Positions 9,173 through 17,992 of a DNA stretch of 64,000 nt are shown here, piece by piece. The stretch is from positions 186,001-250,000 of the forward strand of contig NZ_BAGF01000058.1 in the NCBI RefSeq assembly GCF_000308755.1, given 5' to 3'. The notes under the pieces are model-generated. The model was not told the origin of the DNA and did no database searches. It saw nothing but the letters and a program-made list of their open reading frames with translations. Positions within the stretch are counted from its first letter, which is position 1. Every line of letters starts with the position of its first letter. The position numbers were made by a program, and so were the translations under genes. This stretch comes from Nocardia pneumoniae NBRC 100136 (GTDB lineage Bacteria > Actinomycetota > Actinomycetes > Mycobacteriales > Mycobacteriaceae).

Positions 9173-9888
9173 GCGCCTTCCTGACCGTCACCGACCTGCA
9201 CGCGGGCTACGGGGGCGCGAAAGTGTTGCAGGGCCTGACCTTCGAGGTGGCGGAAGGCCAGGTGTGCGCGATCCTCGGTCCCAACGGGGCGGGCAAGACG
9301 ACACTGCTGCGAGCCCTGTGCGGCATGGTCAAGGCTCGCGGCAGCGTGCGCGTCGACGGCATCGAAGTCACCGGGCGGGCGCCGGAAGCCGTGGCCCGCG
9401 GCGGTGTCGCGCACGTGCCGGAAGGTCGCGGGACATTCCTGCCCCTGACCGTCGAGGAGAACCTGCGGCTCGGCGCCTTCCGGCACCGCGATCGCGTGCG
9501 CGTCGAAGCCGATCTGCGCCGGGTCCTCGACTACTTCCCGGTGCTCGCCGAACGGCTGCGCGAACCGGCGGGCGGGCTGTCCGGCGGACAGCAGCAGATG
9601 CTGGCCATCGGCCGGGCCCTCATGCTGCGGCCCCGGTTGCTGCTGCTGGACGAGCCGTCGCTCGGCCTCTCTCCCCTGGTAACCCAGGAACTGTTTCAGA
9701 TCGTGCACGCCATCAACGAAGAGGAACGCACAACCGTGATCGTCGTCGAGCAGAACGCCCACTTGGCGCTGGAGGCCGCCCACCACGCGCATGTCCTGGA
9801 ATCCGGGCGCATCGTCTTGTCCGGCACCGCGGCCGAGATACGCGCCGACGAACAGGTCGCGCAGTCCTACCTCGGATACCGGATCTGA
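9169..9888 (+). CDS. livF: Branched-chain amino acid-type ABC transporter ATPase (LivF-like)
   Basis: A 239-residue second ATPase subunit. Walker A GPNGAGKTT lies near residue 38, signature LSGGQQQMLAIGRAL near 137, and Walker B RLLLLDEPSLGLSP near 157, all intact. It pairs with LivG as the heterodimeric motor. The start overlaps the livG stop by four bases and its stop precedes the next ATG by two bases. The order G-F-H-M-K differs from the E. coli liv operon but is common in actinobacteria. Confidence 0.92.
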   Translation: MSAFLTVTDLHAGYGGAKVLQGLTFEVAEGQVCAILGPNGAGKTTLLRALCGMVKARGSVRVDGIEVTGRAPEAVARGGVAHVPEGRGTFLPLTVEENLRLGAFRHRDRVRVEADLRRVLDYFPVLAERLREPAGGLSGGQQQMLAIGRALMLRPRLLLLDEPSLGLSPLVTQELFQIVHAINEEERTTVIVVEQNAHLALEAAHHAHVLESGRIVLSGTAAEIRADEQVAQSYLGYRI

Positions 9889-9890
9889 CC

Positions 9891-10772
9891 ATGGCCGGGT
9901 TCCTACAGCAGATCATCGAAGGGCTCACTGCCGGAGCCGTGTACGCCGGATTGGCGCTGGCATTGGTGCTCATCTACCGGTTCACCGGGATCGTGAACTT
10001 CGCCCAAGGTGAACTCGCCATGTTCTCGGCCTTCCTGGCCTGGCAGTTCACCCAGTACGGCATGCCGTTCTGGGCGGCGCTGCTCGCCGCGCTCGCGGTC
10101 TCGTTCGCCGGCGGCATGCTGATCGAGCGAGTCGTCATCCGGCCGGTCGAGGGCGCGCCCGAACTCACGCTGGTGATCGTGACGGTCGGGTTGTACTTCT
10201 TCGTCAACGCGGCGGCGGGCTGGATCTGGTCGTTCCAGGTGAAGTCGTTCCCGAATCCGTTTCCGGACGGCGCGCTGCGCGCGGCAGGCGTCTCCGCCGG
10301 GTACGGCAGCCTGGGGGTGCTCGCCGTGGTCGGCGCGGTGATGGGGCTGCTCTACCTGCTGTTCCGCTACACCAAGATCGGCCTGGCGATGCGGGCGGTC
10401 GCCTGCAATCCCCAGTCGGCCCGGCTGGTCGGGATCCGGGTGGGCACCGTGCTCGCACTGGGCTGGGGCCTTGCCGCACTGGTCGGCGCGGTGTCGGGGG
10501 TGCTGTCGGCGCCGCTGCTGTTCCTGGAGCCCAACATGATGGGCGGAGTGCTGATCTACGCCTTCGCGGCGGCGACGCTCGGTGGATTCGACAGCCCGGG
10601 CGGCGCGGTGGCCGGTGGCCTGATCGTCGGCGTCGCCGAGACCCTCACCGGGGCGTACGTCGACGTCATAGGCACCGAACTCGAGATCGGCGTGCCGCTG
10701 GTGATCATCCTCGGCGTCCTGCTGCTGCGCCCGCAGGGACTGTTCGGCCGAGCGATGGTGGAAAGGGTATGA
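9891..10772 (+). CDS. livH: Branched-chain amino acid-type ABC transporter permease (LivH-like)
   Basis: A 293-residue inner-membrane permease with about eight hydrophobic segments. The segment GLTAGAVYAGLALALVLIYR, followed by IVNFAQGE, is the LivH N-terminal signature. The cytoplasmic EAA-like loop FRYTKIGLAMRAVACNPQSARLVGI is near residues 165-190 and contacts the ATPases. The end, RPQGLFG, is typical. ATG 9891 directly follows the livF stop. Its stop overlaps the start of the second permease by four bases. Confidence 0.92.
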   Translation: MAGFLQQIIEGLTAGAVYAGLALALVLIYRFTGIVNFAQGELAMFSAFLAWQFTQYGMPFWAALLAALAVSFAGGMLIERVVIRPVEGAPELTLVIVTVGLYFFVNAAAGWIWSFQVKSFPNPFPDGALRAAGVSAGYGSLGVLAVVGAVMGLLYLLFRYTKIGLAMRAVACNPQSARLVGIRVGTVLALGWGLAALVGAVSGVLSAPLLFLEPNMMGGVLIYAFAAATLGGFDSPGGAVAGGLIVGVAETLTGAYVDVIGTELEIGVPLVIILGVLLLRPQGLFGRAMVERV

Positions 10773-11845
10773 GCGACATGCGCACTCCGAACACGGTGAC
10801 CGCCGCGTCCGCGTCGGCAATCGAGCCCGTGACGACACCGACTCTCGCGCGCAGGGCGCGTCTCCTCGAATCGGTGACGACTCGCTGGCAGACGCTGCCG
10901 ATCGCCGTCCTGCTCGTCCTCGCCTGCCTCGCGCCATTCCAACTGGTGCCGTTCCGCACCTTCCAGCTCGCCATGGCGATGATCTACGCGATCGCACTGC
11001 TCGGCCTGAACCTGCTGGTCGGTCACACCGGTCAGATCTCGCTCGGGCACGGCGCGTTCTTCGGTGTCGGCGCCTACAGCGCGGCGATCCTGATGGACCG
11101 GTGGGACGCACCGTATCTCGCGACTGTCCCGGTGGCCGCGGCGGTGACGTTCGCGCTGGGGCTCGCGCTGGGCGTGCCCGCGCTGCGGTTGCGCGGACTG
11201 TATCTGGCGCTGGTCACCCTCGCCATCGCGATCTTCCTGGTGCCGCTGCTCAAACGCGTCGAATTCCTCACCGGCGGTTCGATGGGCCTGACCCTGGCCA
11301 AACCGGCGCCACCGGCGTGGACGGGCCTGGCCGAGGATCAGTGGCTGTACTTCCTCGCGCTCGCCACCGTCGCCGTGAGCTTCCTGCTGGTCGCCGGGAT
11401 CCTGCGATCCAGGGTCGGCCGGGCGTTGCACGCCATCCGCGACAACGAGGTCGCCGCCGAGGTGATGGGCGTGCGGCTGGCGTTCTACAAGACCCTCGCC
11501 TTCGCCTGGAGCGGAATGCTCGCCGGGATCGCGGGCTGCGTCTACACCTGGGTGATCGGGTTCGTCTCCCCGGACTCCTTCGCGGTCGCCCTCTCGATCA
11601 CCCTGCTGGCCGGGCTGGTCGTCGGAGGGCTCGGCTCGCACTGGGGGCCGCTGCTGGGCGGGCTGTTCGTGATGTACGTGCCGAGCTTCGCCCAAGACGT
11701 CAATCAGGCCGCCCCTGGCGTCGTCTTCGGACTGCTGATCATCGCGGTCATGTACCTCGCGCCGAACGGATTGGCCGGACTCGCCGGCCGGGCGGCGCGG
11801 TGGCTCGAACACCTCGTTCGGAAAGGGAAAACCAATGCGCACTAA
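10769..11845 (+). CDS. livM: Branched-chain amino acid-type ABC transporter permease (LivM-like)
   Basis: A 358-residue permease with about nine or ten membrane segments after a 45-residue hydrophilic N-terminal extension. The segment ALLGLNLLVGHTGQISLGHG, near residue 75, is the LivM signature; the coupling loop RSRVGRALHAIRDNEVAAEVMG is near 215, and the end resembles family C-termini (MYLAPNGLAGL). It forms the heterodimeric channel with LivH. Start ATG 10769 overlaps the livH stop; its last 11 bases overlap the start of the binding-protein gene. The extension may be cytosolic. Confidence 0.92.
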   Translation: MSDMRTPNTVTAASASAIEPVTTPTLARRARLLESVTTRWQTLPIAVLLVLACLAPFQLVPFRTFQLAMAMIYAIALLGLNLLVGHTGQISLGHGAFFGVGAYSAAILMDRWDAPYLATVPVAAAVTFALGLALGVPALRLRGLYLALVTLAIAIFLVPLLKRVEFLTGGSMGLTLAKPAPPAWTGLAEDQWLYFLALATVAVSFLLVAGILRSRVGRALHAIRDNEVAAEVMGVRLAFYKTLAFAWSGMLAGIAGCVYTWVIGFVSPDSFAVALSITLLAGLVVGGLGSHWGPLLGGLFVMYVPSFAQDVNQAAPGVVFGLLIIAVMYLAPNGLAGLAGRAARWLEHLVRKGKTNAH

Positions 11846-13085
11846 GGCGATCCGCACCGCGGGAGTCGCGGCTGCCGTCCTGCTCGCCGTCACGGCCTGC
11901 GGAGGCCGCGGCGAAGACGGCGGCACCGTCGGACAGGGCGACTGCCGGGGACAGCAGACCACGGGCATCACCGACACCAGCATCAAGCTCGGCGGCATCT
12001 ACCCGCTTTCCGGCCCCGCGTCGGCGTATGGCGAGCTGCCCAAAGGCGTTCGTGCCTACTTCGACTACGTGAACGCCGAGCACGGCGGGATCAACGGCCG
12101 CAAGGTCGAGTACCTGGTGCGCGACGACGGCTACCAACCGCCCAAAACCGTGGAGGAGACCCGCAGGCTGGTCGAACAGGACCAGGTGTTCGCGGTCTTC
12201 CAGACCCTCGGCACGCCGACCTCCTCGGCGGTGTGGGATTACCTGAACCAACGCAAGGTGCCGCAGGTGTTCGTCGCGGGCGGCGCGACGAAATGGGGCG
12301 CCGACGACAACCATCCGTGGACCATCGGCTGGCAGCCCAGTTATCGGACCGAAGCCCGCGCCTTCGCCCAGTACGTGCGCCAGCAGCGACCGAACGCGAC
12401 GGTCGCCGTGCTGTACCAGAACGACGACTTCGGCAAGGATCTGCTGACCAGCTTCCGGGCAGCCGTCGCGGGCAGCGGCGTCACGGTGGTCGCCGACCAG
12501 AGCTACGAGGTCACCGATCCCAGCGTGGAAGCGCAGGTGCGCAACCTGGCCGCCTCGAAAGCCGATGTGCTGCTGAACTTCTCCACACCGAAGTTCGCCT
12601 CGCAGGCGCTCGCGGCCGAGGCACGCAACACCGACTGGAATCCGCTGCACATCGTCTCCCAGGTCGCCAACACCATCAGCACCTTGAAGCCGGTCGGCTT
12701 CCCGAACGTGCAGGGCGTGGTGTCGGCGGCGTTCACCAAGGACCCGGCCGACCCGCAGTGGGAAGCCGATCCCGCGATGCGCGGCTACCAGGAGAAGCTG
12801 GCGAAATACGCGCCGGGAGCCGATCCGACCAACCAGTACACGGTCGTCGGGTGGGCGGCCGCGGAGAGCTTCCACAAGACCATGGCGGCCGCGAAATGCC
12901 CCACCCGCGAAGGCCTTCGTGACTCCATGCGGGCGCTGAACCAGGTCGGCGTCGACTTGCTGCTGCCCGGCATCACGCTCACTACCGGCCCCGATGACGC
13001 CTTCCCTATGGAGGCGGTGCGGATTCAGCGATTCGAGGGCGACCACTGGGTGCTCACCGGCGACGTCATCGAGACCGGCAAATAG
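11835..13085 (+). CDS. livK: ABC transporter substrate-binding lipoprotein (LivK/periplasmic binding fold type 1)
   Basis: A 416-residue lipoprotein that captures the substrate for the LivGFHM channel. The signal ends in the lipobox with Cys22 (LLAVTAC), giving lipid anchoring to the outer face of the membrane. The mature part follows the Peripla_BP_6 pattern: IKLGGIYPLSGPASAYG near residue 50, HGGINGRKVEYLVRDDGY near 86, and NQYTVVGWAAAESF near 335. The ligand could be an amino acid, but members of this group also bind amides and aromatic acids. A GC-rich hairpin near 13101-13126 could attenuate transcription into the next gene. Confidence 0.9.
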   Translation: MRTKAIRTAGVAAAVLLAVTACGGRGEDGGTVGQGDCRGQQTTGITDTSIKLGGIYPLSGPASAYGELPKGVRAYFDYVNAEHGGINGRKVEYLVRDDGYQPPKTVEETRRLVEQDQVFAVFQTLGTPTSSAVWDYLNQRKVPQVFVAGGATKWGADDNHPWTIGWQPSYRTEARAFAQYVRQQRPNATVAVLYQNDDFGKDLLTSFRAAVAGSGVTVVADQSYEVTDPSVEAQVRNLAASKADVLLNFSTPKFASQALAAEARNTDWNPLHIVSQVANTISTLKPVGFPNVQGVVSAAFTKDPADPQWEADPAMRGYQEKLAKYAPGADPTNQYTVVGWAAAESFHKTMAAAKCPTREGLRDSMRALNQVGVDLLLPGITLTTGPDDAFPMEAVRIQRFEGDHWVLTGDVIETGK

Positions 13086-13156
13086 GCACTCCCCCAGACT
13101 CCCGCCCCGGCGCGGTCCGGGACGGGCTTGCAGAAAACGATTGATGAGGAGCAACG

Positions 13157-13906
13157 ATGATGTTGCGAAATTCCCTTGTGACCGCTGCGCTCGCGGCGGT
13201 AGCTGTCGGCGTCAGCGCGGGCACCACCCAAGCCGCGCCCGAACCGGCGCAGCAGGAGGTGCGCTATGAGGTCAGCCGCCAAGGAGACTCGGCGGTCGTC
13301 ACCACCGACGGCAAGCTCCAGACCGTCGGCGATCAGCTCGTGCTCACCGACGTGCACGGCACACCGGTGGCGGCCGTGCCACTGACCTACCGCATGGACG
13401 CCATGGCCTATCCGATCTCCGCCCGGATCGAGGGCAACACGGCCACGCTGACCCCGTCTCGCGCGGGCGGCATCGCGGTGGCGCCGATCTCCCAGGCCGA
13501 GATCGTCACGGTGGAGCAGGCCGCCAAGCCGATCGCGGAGTCCTTCACTCCCCGTGATCAATTGGCGCTGGGCGCGTTCACCCAGCGGGTCACCATCGGC
13601 GGTGCGATCAGCGCCATCATCGGCGCCGTTCTGGGTGGCGGCGTCGGCTGCCTGCTCGGCGCGGCGGCGGGAGCGACGCTCGCCAGCCCGGTGATCGCGC
13701 TGCTGCTCCCGTGGGTGGGCGCGACCATCGCCGGTTGCGTGCTCGGCGCGGCCACCTTCGGCGCGGTCGGATCGATGGTCGGATTGATCACCGTCGGCGG
13801 CCCGGTCGCACTGTTCTCGGCGATCCAGTACTTCTCCACGATCCTGACGCCCTGCCCGCCCGAACTGGCCTACTGCAAGGACCCGGCCGCCCCGCCGGTG
13901 CGGTAG
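13157..13906 (+). CDS. Secreted/membrane protein of unknown function (Nocardia-type)
   Basis: A 249-residue exported protein. A signal peptide covers about residues 1-27 (cut near TQAAPEP). A beta-rich region of about 100 residues follows, then two glycine/alanine-rich hydrophobic stretches at about 148-180 and 183-220 that look like membrane-inserting hairpins, and a short C-terminal tail with two Cys (PCPPELAYCKD). I know similar Nocardia proteins only as uncharacterised. A ribosome site GAGGAG precedes ATG 13157. It follows the liv operon by 70 bases and is closed by a strong terminator, so it may be the last gene of that transcript. Confidence 0.7.
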   Translation: MMLRNSLVTAALAAVAVGVSAGTTQAAPEPAQQEVRYEVSRQGDSAVVTTDGKLQTVGDQLVLTDVHGTPVAAVPLTYRMDAMAYPISARIEGNTATLTPSRAGGIAVAPISQAEIVTVEQAAKPIAESFTPRDQLALGAFTQRVTIGGAISAIIGAVLGGGVGCLLGAAAGATLASPVIALLLPWVGATIAGCVLGAATFGAVGSMVGLITVGGPVALFSAIQYFSTILTPCPPELAYCKDPAAPPVR

Positions 13907-13920
13907 GCATTCGAGTTCTT

Positions 13921-13957
13921 CCGTCGGCTCGCCCGTTCCCGCCGGGCGAGCCGACGG
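13921..13957 (+). terminator. Strong hairpin after the liv operon
   Basis: A perfect 15-base stem, CCGTCGGCTCGCCCG with its exact complement, around a 7-base loop, 15 bases after the stop of the secreted protein gene. There is no long T run, as is usual for high-GC terminators. Confidence 0.75.
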
Positions 13958-14077
13958 TCGTATCCGATCCCCGGCTCCGGCCGACAACCGGGTGAACAGC
14001 ACTGGAGCGGCGATGCGCACGATCACCGCCGAACAACTCGGGTGTACCGCGTTCCCCCTGACCGAAAGGACATCTCC

Positions 14078-15289
14078 GTGCCCGAAGCCGTCATCTGCGA
14101 ACCGCTGCGTACGCCCGTCGGCCGATTCGGTGGATCGCTGAAAGATGTGGCGCCGCAGAAGCTTGCCGCGACCGTCATCGCCGAACTGCTGTCCCGGACA
14201 GGAATCGACGGTGGGCAGATCGACGATGTGATCCTCGGCCAAGCCTCCCCGGGCGGCGAGGCTCCGGCCATCGGGCGGGTAGCAGCGCTGGACGCCGGTC
14301 TCGGGGTCGAGGTCCCGGGCATGCAGGTGGACCGCCGCTGCGGCTCCGGGCTCCAGGCGGTCATCCAGGCATGCATGCAGGTCAGCACCGGAGCGGGTGA
14401 GCTCATTCTGGCGGGCGGCGTGGAATCGATGAGCCAGACCGAGTTCTACGCGACCGGCATGCGCTGGGGCATCCGCGGCGACGGCGTCGAGCTGCGCGAC
14501 CGCCTCGCGCGGGCCAGAGTGACCGCGGGCGGACACCACTATCCGGTGCCCGGCGGCATGATCGAGACCGCGGAGAACCTGCGCGCCGAGTTCGCGATCA
14601 GCCGCGCCGACCAGGACGCCCTCGCGGTGCAGTCGCACCAGCGCGCCGTCGCCGCCCAGCGCGAAGGACGTTTCGCCGACGAGATCGTGGGCGTGACCGT
14701 GCCACAACGCCGTTCGCAACCGCTGCTGATCGATGCCGATGAGCATCCCCGCGCCGACACCGATCTGTCATCGCTCGCCGCGCTCCGCCCGATTCGCGCG
14801 GCGCTCGACCCCGACGCCACCGTCACCGCGGGCAACGCCAGCGGCCAGAACGACGGCGCCGCACTGTGCATCGTCACCACACCCGAACGGGCACACCGCC
14901 TCGGCCTGCGCCCGCTCGCGCGCCTGGTGTCGTGGTCGGTCGCCGGGGTCCCGCCCAGAGCCATGGGCATCGGCCCGGTCCCCGCCACCGCGCAGGCACT
15001 GGCCCGCGCGGGCCTCACCCTGGCCGACATGGATGTCATCGAACTCAACGAAGCCTTCGCCGCCCAAGTCCTCGCCGTCCTCCGGCACTGGGACATCGCC
15101 CCGGATGACCCGAGACTCAACCCCAACGGCTCCGCGATCGCCCTCGGCCACCCGGTCGGCGCCACCGGAGCCCGCATCCTGGCCACCCTGCTGCGCGAAA
15201 TGCACCGCCGCGGAGCGCGCTACGGGCTGGAAACCCTGTGCATCGGCGGTGGTCAAGGCATCGCGGCGATCTTCGAACGCCAACCCTGA
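14078..15289 (+). CDS. Acetyl-CoA acetyltransferase (thiolase)
   Basis: A 403-residue thiolase that makes or cleaves 3-ketoacyl-CoA. The acylated Cys lies in DRRCGSGLQAVIQA (about residue 88); the second motif NEAFAAQVLAVL (near 325) and the C-terminal Cys motif CIGGGQGIAAIFE (near 388) are complete. NPNGSAIALGHPVGATGARI is the family signature. Start GTG 14078 has AAAGGA nine bases upstream; an ATG at 14042 would add 12 unlikely residues. It follows the liv-type importer by 170 bases after a terminator and could serve catabolism of what that importer brings in. It ends two bases from the convergent metal permease gene. Confidence 0.92.
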   Translation: MPEAVICEPLRTPVGRFGGSLKDVAPQKLAATVIAELLSRTGIDGGQIDDVILGQASPGGEAPAIGRVAALDAGLGVEVPGMQVDRRCGSGLQAVIQACMQVSTGAGELILAGGVESMSQTEFYATGMRWGIRGDGVELRDRLARARVTAGGHHYPVPGGMIETAENLRAEFAISRADQDALAVQSHQRAVAAQREGRFADEIVGVTVPQRRSQPLLIDADEHPRADTDLSSLAALRPIRAALDPDATVTAGNASGQNDGAALCIVTTPERAHRLGLRPLARLVSWSVAGVPPRAMGIGPVPATAQALARAGLTLADMDVIELNEAFAAQVLAVLRHWDIAPDDPRLNPNGSAIALGHPVGATGARILATLLREMHRRGARYGLETLCIGGGQGIAAIFERQP

Positions 15290-15291
15290 GG

Positions 15292-16167
15292 CTACATCTC
15301 CGAAACCGCGCTGCGCTGCCGAAGGGCAGCGGAGATGCGCCGCCCGATGACGCCCTGGCGGGGCGCGAACAGGTAGACGGCGGTGAAGGCGAGGCCCTGG
15401 ACGACGACGACCATGCCGCCCGGCGCGGTGTCGAGGTGGTAGCTGACGTACAGACCCGTCACCGCACACAGCACCGAGATGGTCGGGGCGATGATCAGCA
15501 TGCGGCCGAAACGGTCGGTGAGCAGATAGGCGGTCGCTCCCGGAATGATGAGCATGGCGACCACCAGAACGACGCCGACCGCCTGGAGGGCGACCACAGC
15601 CGTCAAGGCCAGCAGGCCGAGCAGGGCGGTGCCGAGCAGCCGGGGACTGAGACCGATGGCGTGCGCGTGCGTGGGATCGAAGGCGTACAGCGTGAAATCG
15701 CGGCGTTTGAGGATCAACGCGGCGAGGGTGATCGCCGCGAGAAGCACGACTTGGATCAGCTCGGCGCGGCTGACGCCAAGCAGATTGCCGAACACGATGT
15801 GGTTGAGGTCGGTCTGGCTGGGCGTCACCGAGACGAGCACCAGCCCGAACGCGAACAGTGTGGTGAAGACGATGCCGATGGCGGCGTCCTCTTTGATCCG
15901 GCTGGTGTCGCGAACCACCCCGATCAGCGCCACCGCCAGGAACCCGAACACGATCGCGCCCACCGCGAACGGCAGCCCGACGATGTAGGCCAGCACCACA
16001 CCGGGCAGCACCGCATGGGAAACCGCGTCCCCCATGAGCGACCACCCGATGAGCACCAGCCAGCAGGACAGCACCGCGCACACCACCGCCGCCGTCACGG
16101 TGGTCGCCAGCGCGCGCACCATGAACTCGTAGCGCAGTGGATCGAGGAAGAATTCGGTCGGATTCAT
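15292..16167 (-). CDS. Metal ABC transporter permease (ZnuB/MntB type)
   Basis: A 291-residue ABC-3 family permease with about eight or nine membrane segments. The segment GWSLMGDAVSHAVLPGVVLAYI (residues 41-62) is the family hallmark, and DPTHAHAIGLSPRLLG is the loop that touches the ATPase. It imports a divalent metal (Mn, Zn or Fe). It lies 25 bases after the ATPase gene in the same operon as the binding lipoprotein. The order binding protein - ATPase - permease is typical for SitABC/MntABC-like systems. The C-terminus is basic and cytosolic. Confidence 0.92.
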   Translation of the reverse strand: MNPTEFFLDPLRYEFMVRALATTVTAAVVCAVLSCWLVLIGWSLMGDAVSHAVLPGVVLAYIVGLPFAVGAIVFGFLAVALIGVVRDTSRIKEDAAIGIVFTTLFAFGLVLVSVTPSQTDLNHIVFGNLLGVSRAELIQVVLLAAITLAALILKRRDFTLYAFDPTHAHAIGLSPRLLGTALLGLLALTAVVALQAVGVVLVVAMLIIPGATAYLLTDRFGRMLIIAPTISVLCAVTGLYVSYHLDTAPGGMVVVVQGLAFTAVYLFAPRQGVIGRRISAALRQRSAVSEM

Positions 16168-16192
16168 TGGTCTGCCTCGCCCTCGGCCGGGT

Positions 16193-16999
16193 TCACACCC
16201 GGTCCATCACATCCAGGCCGAAAGCCCTCGCCAGGTTCTCCGGCCGCAGCACCGAATCCGGATCGCCGTGCGCGAGCACCGTGCGCATCAGCAGCACCGC
16301 CTCGTCGGCGAGGCCGGGCAAGGCGTTCAGGTCGTGCGTGGACACCAGGATCGTGGCGCCATCGGCGGCGAGCTCACGCAGCAGCGTGGTGATCGTGGCC
16401 TCCGAACGCTTGTCGACCCCGGCGAACGGCTCGTCGAGCAGCAGGACGGTCGCGCCCTGCGCCAAGCCGCGCGCCACGAAGGCGCGTTTCTTCTGCCCGC
16501 CGGACAGCTGGCCGATCTGCCGGTCGGCGAGGTCGGTCAACTCCACGCGTTCCAGCGCGTGCGCGACGGCCTCGCGGTCGGCCTTGCGCGCGCGGCGGGT
16601 GAAGCCCATGCGGCCGTAGCGACCGGTCAGCACCACGTCGCGCACCGAGAGCGGGAAGCTCCAGTCGACATCCTCGCTCTGCGGCACATAGCCGAGGACG
16701 CCCGCCCGCCGCGCCGCCACCGGCGCGCCGCCGTTGATCCGCACGGTTCCGCGATCGGGCTGGACGATGCCCATGATGGACTTGAACAACGTCGACTTGC
16801 CCGAACCGTTCATGCCGATCAGACCGCAGACCCGGCCGGAGTCCAGGGTGAGGTCGACCCCGTCGAGCGCCAGCACGTCGCCGTAGCGGACGGTGACGCC
16901 CCGTACTTCGATCGCCGGTTCGCTCATGCCCGCGCCTCGCTGACGCTCGGCCCCGGCGTGACGACCAGGGCTGACTGTGTCGATGGTCTGCTCGCTCAT
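16193..16999 (-). CDS. Metal ABC transporter ATPase (ZnuC/MntA-like)
   Basis: A 268-residue ATPase subunit. Walker A GMNGSGKST, Q-loop YVPQSEDVDWSFP, signature LSGGQKKRAFVARGL and Walker B VLLLDEPFAGVD are all intact. The Q-loop segment ending in DWSFP is characteristic of manganese/zinc importer ATPases. Start ATG 16999 overlaps the stop of the binding-protein gene (ATGA), implying coupling; it adds 24 polar residues before the conserved domain. The internal ATG 16927 (MSEPAIEV) would give the usual family length and may be the true start. Confidence 0.9.
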   Translation of the reverse strand: MSEQTIDTVSPGRHAGAERQRGAGMSEPAIEVRGVTVRYGDVLALDGVDLTLDSGRVCGLIGMNGSGKSTLFKSIMGIVQPDRGTVRINGGAPVAARRAGVLGYVPQSEDVDWSFPLSVRDVVLTGRYGRMGFTRRARKADREAVAHALERVELTDLADRQIGQLSGGQKKRAFVARGLAQGATVLLLDEPFAGVDKRSEATITTLLRELAADGATILVSTHDLNALPGLADEAVLLMRTVLAHGDPDSVLRPENLARAFGLDVMDRV

Positions 17000-17934
17000 G
17001 GCCTGCGCCCTGTCAGTGCGGCGCCGATCGTCTGCGCGTCGTGACGGATCAGCGCCAGGTAGGTCGGCACGGGACCGTCGGCCTCCGAGAGCGAATCGAC
17101 GTACAGCACGCCTCCGAAGGCGGCCCCGGTGGCTTCGACCACTCGCCGCATCGGCGCGTCCGACACCGTGGACTCGCAGAACACGGCGGGCACCCTGCGC
17201 TGTCGGACGAAGTCGATGGCCGAGGCGATCTGCTGTGGCGTGGCCTGCTGCTCGGCGTTGACCGCCCAGATGTACTTCTCGGTGAGACCGGCGTCGCGGG
17301 CCAGGTAGGAGAACGCGCCCTCGCAGGTCACCAAGGCGCGCTCGTCCGGCGACAGCGCGCTCAGGGTGCCGACGAGTTCCTCGTGCACCTTGCGCAGTTC
17401 GGTCTTGTACCGCTCGCCGTTGGCCCGGAAATCGGCCGCGTGCTGCGGGGCGAGTTGCTCGAACGCGCGCACCATGTTGTCGACGTAGATCTGCGCGTTC
17501 TGCGGCGACATCCACGCGTGCGGGTTCGGTTTGCCCTGGTAGGCGTCCTCGCGGATGCCGATCGGCGCGACACCGTCGCTGACCACGGTGTGCGGCACGC
17601 GCACGTCGGAGACGAACTGGGCGAACCACGCCTCCAGGTTCAGGCCGTTGTCCAGGATCAGATCGGCCTTCGAGGCCTTCTTGATATCGCCGGGAGTCGG
17701 CTCGTAACCGTGGATCTCCGCGCCCGCCTTGGTGATCGACTCGACGGTCAGGTGCTCCCCGGCCACATTCCGCGCGATATCGGCGAGCACCGTGAACGTG
17801 GTGAGCACCACCGGGCGATCGTGACGCCCGGCCTCACTTGCCCCGCAGGCGGCCAGGACCAACGCCAAGGCGCCCACGGTGGCCGCAGCGACCAACCGGC
17901 GCGGGGGCAGAGCAAGCAAACGCCGAGCCTTCAT
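16996..17934 (-). CDS. Metal-binding lipoprotein of ABC importer (TroA/ZnuA family)
   Basis: A 312-residue cluster A-I solute-binding lipoprotein. The lipobox LALVLAAC ends at Cys30. Likely metal ligands are visible: His in GAEIHGYEPTP (near residue 73), His in KPNPHAWMSP (near 139), Glu in TCEGAFSYLA (near 204) and a C-terminal Asp. This His-His-Glu-Asp set is the pattern of Mn/Fe-type proteins; there is no His-rich loop of the kind common in ZnuA, so manganese or iron is favoured. It is the first gene of the operon and has a DtxR-like box just upstream. Confidence 0.9.
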   Translation of the reverse strand: MKARRLLALPPRRLVAAATVGALALVLAACGASEAGRHDRPVVLTTFTVLADIARNVAGEHLTVESITKAGAEIHGYEPTPGDIKKASKADLILDNGLNLEAWFAQFVSDVRVPHTVVSDGVAPIGIREDAYQGKPNPHAWMSPQNAQIYVDNMVRAFEQLAPQHAADFRANGERYKTELRKVHEELVGTLSALSPDERALVTCEGAFSYLARDAGLTEKYIWAVNAEQQATPQQIASAIDFVRQRRVPAVFCESTVSDAPMRRVVEATGAAFGGVLYVDSLSEADGPVPTYLALIRHDAQTIGAALTGRRP

Positions 17935-17948
17935 ACACTGAGATCATA

Positions 17949-17965
17949 ATGTTCGCCTGCCCTAA
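17949..17965 (-). promoter_or_regulatory. DtxR/MntR-like operator upstream of the metal importer
   Basis: Read on the minus strand, TTAGGGCAGGCGAACAT lies 15 bases before the binding-protein start. It matches the iron-box pattern TTAGGTTAGGCTAACCT at 13 of 17 positions. Repression by a metal-loaded DtxR-family protein (IdeR or MntR) is the inference. Confidence 0.5.
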
Positions 17966-17992
17966 CTTTCAAGTTGGAGCCATTGAAACCCG

